Positions 53,520 to 64,000 of a stretch of 64,000 nucleotides of DNA are shown here, piece after piece. Positions within the stretch are counted from its first letter, which is position 1. The number at the start of each line of letters is the position of its first letter. The notes beneath the pieces were generated by a model. The model did not search any database, was not told the origin of the DNA, and saw only the letters and a list, made by a program, of their open reading frames with translations. The stretch is from contig NC_066535.1 in the NCBI RefSeq assembly GCF_024679095.1, forward strand, positions 1,419,128 to 1,483,127. Direction: 5' to 3'. The DNA is from Eriocheir sinensis. Its lineage: Eukaryota > Arthropoda > Malacostraca > Decapoda > Varunidae. A program made the translations under genes and the position numbers.

Positions 53520-53685
53520 TAAGAAAGGAAAGAAGGAAGGAAGGAAGGAAGGAAATAAAGAAGTAGGGAAGAAGGAAGCAAGAAAGGAAGGGAAAAAGGA
53601 AGGAAGGAAGGAAAGAAAGAAGTAAGGAAAGGAGGAATGAATGAAGGAATGAAGGAAGGAAGGAAAGAAGAAAAGAAGGAATATA
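53520..53685. repeat. Degenerate (GAAG)n
   Basis: GAAG/GAAA/GGAA tetranucleotide tract. The Ser/Phe-rich reverse frames are artefacts. Confidence 0.85.
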
Positions 53686-54054
53686 GTGTGCAGAAAGTAT
53701 ACACAAGCGATTAGGTAGAAAACTAAATCGCGTAAATAAAATGCAAAAACCAGAGTTATCCTTTTGCGCACCCTTCCCTTGGTCACTCCGTCTATATATC
53801 TTCAATAACAAAGTTTACGTCCCTTGCCTCAGCATATTCTTGCCACTTCACCGGTATTCCACTTCGCCGTCCCTTCCCTCCTCCACGCCTGCACTCCTTA
53901 CCTTCCCGTCACAGCTATTCGTCACTCACCTCTCTTCTACATCAGGCCAGTCCTCTGTCACCTTGTTTAGTCTTTCTCTCTGTTGTATTTCGGGCTTCGT
54001 TTCTTGATGTCATCCTGTCCTTTGATCACTCCCTCTTCTGTCTATCTTTCCGTC

Positions 54055-54101
54055 TCTGTCTGTCTGTCTATGTCTGTCTGTCTGTCTGTCTGTCTGTCTT
54101 G

Positions 54102-54171
<70 letters not shown>
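54055..54171. repeat. (TGTC)n then (TC)n
   Basis: TGTC tetranucleotides (54055-54099) pass into TC (54104-54171). TGTC flanks (TC)n here and also near 56620-56780. Confidence 0.95.
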
Positions 54172-54174
<3 letters not shown>

Positions 54175-54444
54175 CTGTGTGTGGGGGTGTAAGAGAGAGA
54201 GAGAGAGAGACAATCACCCGGGCAATGCAGCAGCACATTCTCTGGCGGTCTCGGAGTTAACGGACACACGGCCTTGACGACACCAGCCGCGACGACAAAA
54301 AACAGCAAGCAAATAATTTCAGTCATAAAAAGAAGCAAATAATGAAAGTAATGATCATAATAGCCAAGAACAATATCTAATTACAACCAATAGATATCTA
54401 CGAGAACATCGACAGCAAAACCTAAGGCTACCATAAAGATAGAG

Positions 54445-54725
54445 ATAAAGCTGGGTGTATACGTCACGGCTGGATGTGGCTGCGGTGCTCATTTTAATCA
54501 CATTAGCTATTTGAGCCTCTGGTGGAATGGGCCCATTACCCGGGACCCCGGCTAGTGTGAATTGCAGGATTGGCACAGTTTACATTTCCTAGGCGTCCCC
54601 AGGTACCCATTATCGGCAACCCCGAAAGAAGAGGATGAACAGCTGGGTGAGCTGCACGCCGACTGCCTGAGCTCCAGCCTTCGGATTCGTAGCTAGGCAC
54701 GATAATCAATGCTCCATGGAGGCGC
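54445..54725 (-). repeat. SINE-B, most complete copy
   Basis: The minus-strand head near 54722 'ctccatggagcattgattat' is followed by cctagctacgaatccg. Next come 'cacccagctgttcatcctct', 'aatgggtacctggggacgcc', 'taaactgtgccaatcc', 'gtcccgggtaatgggcccat', 'ccagaggctcaaatagc' and 'gagcaccgcagccac'. It thus joins the head seen at 13786 and 17333 to the tail seen at 24185, 20860 and 2537, giving a ~280-bp family. The tRNA-like head is degraded. Confidence 0.7.
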
Positions 54726-56986
<2,261 letters not shown>

Positions 56987-57261
56987 GTAGTTAGCTCCAG
57001 GAGACGTTCGGCACAACATCTAATTACTGTCGCCGGTAGTTGACAGGTTCACCCAATTAGAGGTTTGTTGTGTTAGTGTTGCAGCGCGTTTGTTTGGGAG
57101 TAGCTGTGAGGTATACGTGAGCTTGACCCGCGGAGACAGGCTACGTACACAGCACATGCTTATTAAATGGAAGGAAGACGGTTTAGAGTATTAATAAGTG
57201 TACCTATGTTGTTTTCAGTCATTTCCGTGTCGCCTTGCTTTTTTTTCCTTCTTTTATTATT

Positions 57262-57390
57262 ATTCTTTTTTACAGCAAAGGAGACAGCACAAGGGCACGA
57301 AAAAAAGGAAACAACATAAAAAAATAAAAGCCCGCTACTCGCTGCTCCTGTAAAGAGTCCGAAGAGGTGGCCGAAGGAGCAGTCAATTAT
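57262..57390 (-). mobile_element. LINE 3' UTR fragment, same family as 3420
   Basis: On the minus strand: 'tccttcggccacctcttcgg', then 'aggagcagcgagtagcgggc', then 'ctgtctcctttgctgt' and an A-rich end. This aligns with 3730-3850. Only the UTR remains, with no coding part, so this is a strongly 5'-truncated insertion. Confidence 0.75.
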
Positions 57391-59700
<2,310 letters not shown>

Positions 59701-59714
59701 CGTAGACGGATAAA

Positions 59715-60185
59715 GGTTGCGAAAGAAGAGGACGAAAAGGAAGATGAGGAGGAAGAGGAGAAGGAGGAGGAGGAAGAGGAAAAGGAAAAAGAGAGAGAGG
59801 AGTAAGAAGAGGAAGAGTAAGAGAAAGAGGAGGAGGAAGAGAAGGAGGAGGGATAGCTGGAGGAAGAGTAAAGATGAAGAAATGGACGGAAATGGTAAAA
59901 TAATGGAAAAATGTGTGAGGGAGAACAGAGGAGGAGGAGGAAGAGGAGGAGGAAGAATAAGAAGAGGCAAAGACCAAAAAAGAGGGCAACTGTGATGACA
60001 ATGTTTGGACAGAAATATTGAACCAACTCTTAGCCTTTGTTGTGACGTCAGCCTGTGTTTGTCTCCAAGCAACACAAGAGGAGGAGGAGGAGGAGGAGGA
60101 GGAGCAGGAGTACGAGGAGGAAGAGGAGGAAGAGGAAGAATAGGAGGAGGAGGAGGAGGAGGAGGAGGAGGAGGAGGAGGTTCAG
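59715..60185. other. Purine-rich GGA/GAA tracts
   Basis: Plus strand nearly all G and A at 59720-59980, and (GGA)n at 60075-60181. The Arg/Lys- or Ser-rich frames are artefacts. Confidence 0.8.
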
Positions 60186-60467
60186 TGAGCCCTTCAGTCG
60201 TCTTGTATACAAGGAACCTCTCTTCTTGTTCTTCCTTTTTTTACTTTTTCTTCTTGTCTCGTTTCTTTTTCTTCTTGCTTTTGTAATTTTCTTGATTTTG
60301 CTCTTGCTTTGATTTAATTCTTACTCCTCCCTTTCTTCTTTTTCTTTCTGTTTCTCCTCATCTATATTTATCTGCCGTTCCTTGGCCATCGTTAGCTCTT
60401 CCGGCACAAAAACAGCTTCCTTCATGTCACTTCCTTTAGTTAACAACAACAACAACAAGCAACACAA

Positions 60468-60470
<3 letters not shown>

Positions 60471-60538
<68 letters not shown>
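60471..60538. repeat. (CA)n microsatellite
   Basis: About 34 units, just after an AAC run at 60442-60458. Confidence 0.97.
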
Positions 60539-60543
<5 letters not shown>

Positions 60544-60780
60544 AACGCCACAGCTTTATTAAACTTTTTCCTTTTTCACCTAAAAAAGTCAGAAAGAATT
60601 CAATATTTATGAAAGACCCAATACCTAAAATATGAAGGAAAAAATCTGTGCATTGAAATACTCCAAGAGGCAAAAACAAATGAATAAACATGACAAGAGT
60701 TCTTCCAGGCCTCAGAAGGGGACGATGGGGAGGAGGAAGGGGAGGGACGACTAGAAAGAATACGTAAGGAAGGGGAGGAG

Positions 60781-60984
60781 GGAGGGACGTAGGAGAGAAG
60801 GAAGGAAGGGCAGGAGAAAGAGACGAAGGAAGGAGGGACGTAGGAGAGAAGGAAGGAAGGGCAGGAGAAAGAGACGAAGGAAGGAGGGACGTAGGAGAGA
60901 AGGAAGGAAGGGCAGGAGAAAGAGACGAAGGAAGGAGGGACGTAGGAGAGAAGGAAGGAAGGGCAGGAGAAAGAGACGAAGGGA
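60781..60984 (+). repeat. Perfect 51-bp minisatellite, four copies
   Basis: The unit beginning ggagggacgtaggagagaag starts at 60781, 60832, 60883 and 60934: exactly 51 bp each time, with no differences visible until the last few bases of copy 4. The unit is purine-rich and contains gggcaggagaaagagacg. A period of 51 keeps reading frame, but no open frame spans it convincingly. Confidence 0.95.
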
Positions 60985-62272
<1,288 letters not shown>

Positions 62273-62316
<44 letters not shown>

Positions 62317-62406
62317 CTAACTCCCAACACGGATCTACCGACAAATACTCGCCCATTTCTTGCACAAACATTGACACACGAGTTGTCATCAATAAATTGA
62401 CTCGCC

Positions 62407-62458
<52 letters not shown>
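62273..62458. repeat. (GT)n, spacer, (CA)n
   Basis: GT 62273-62314 is the right flank of the SINE. CA at 62408-62458 is complementary and about 93 bp away. Confidence 0.97.
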
Positions 62459-63821
<1,363 letters not shown>

Positions 63822-64000
63822 GCCTCTACAATGGCTTCAGTACATGTTTAGGAGTAAGAGGCTTGTGTGCCGGAGAAGCTAATCAAATAACTCCGCTTAG
63901 GGAGGAATCAGGATGGGATGATTAAATGAGTAAGGAATAGAGGATCGTGGTACAGAGTGAGAGCAGGATCATGGGGATAAGGGATGAGGATGAGGATGAA

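Overview
This is a repeat-dominated animal nuclear window, most likely from a decapod crustacean and probably a brachyuran crab. The evidence is the extreme load of long, nearly perfect microsatellites (my hand tally is about 9-10 kb, near 15% of the window), several tRNA-derived SINE families, and non-LTR retrotransposon (LINE) 3' ends of a style I associate with crab genomes. The species call is inference. A run of exactly 100 N at 11445-11544 marks a scaffold gap. I find no convincing complete host protein-coding gene and no functional rRNA, tRNA or CRISPR locus. The long open frames made of one or two amino acids are translations of microsatellites.

Layout. 0-5 kb: cryptic TCAN-periodic DNA, (AAN)n compound arrays, and a LINE 3' end with poly(A) at 3420-3872. 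5-9.7 kb: unique DNA, a LINE reverse-transcriptase (RT) fragment lying inside a (CT)n array (6605-7172), and a SINE pair inside (ACT)n DNA. 10-16.7 kb: pyrimidine-rich tracts, the gap, a GC-rich 1.1-kb open frame, two SINEs, a GT-rich minisatellite, and a 419-bp (TG)n(TA)n(CA)n palindrome-like block. 17-20.3 kb: two LINE 3' ends in succession inside (ACT)n; the longer one carries an RT thumb plus a putative restriction-like endonuclease. 22-25.7 kb: a SINE inside (GA)n and a well-preserved RTE-like RT fragment with one internal stop. 26-28.7 kb: decayed CR1/Jockey-like RT and LINE tails. 28.8-32 kb: giant AAT/AAC/GTT arrays. 32.7-37 kb: the most gene-like part, with GC-rich patches, a candidate first coding exon (36640-36815) and a CTCF-like site. 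37-48 kb: mostly AT-rich unique DNA, a poly(A)-tailed SINE and a second decayed RT. 48-64 kb: GGT-rich DNA, two ~335-bp (TA)n arrays, more (CT)n/(CA)n, purine- and pyrimidine-only tracts, a perfect 4 x 51 bp minisatellite, and a SINE inside (GT)n.

How the parts work together. The main theme is an association between retroelements and microsatellites. In four independent places (6.6-7.2, 17.7-19.5, 22.8-23.1 and 62.0-62.3 kb) a retroelement is flanked on both sides by the same motif on the same strand, as if it had inserted into a pre-existing microsatellite. A fifth place (7.95-8.55 kb) is similar. The two LINE 3' ends in the (ACT)n region also share a 3'-UTR hairpin whose arms differ by a compensatory base change, which supports a conserved RNA structure near the poly(A) end. 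The SINEs have RNA polymerase III A/B-box heads and no coding capacity, so they presumably depend on LINE machinery; which LINE serves which SINE cannot be decided here.
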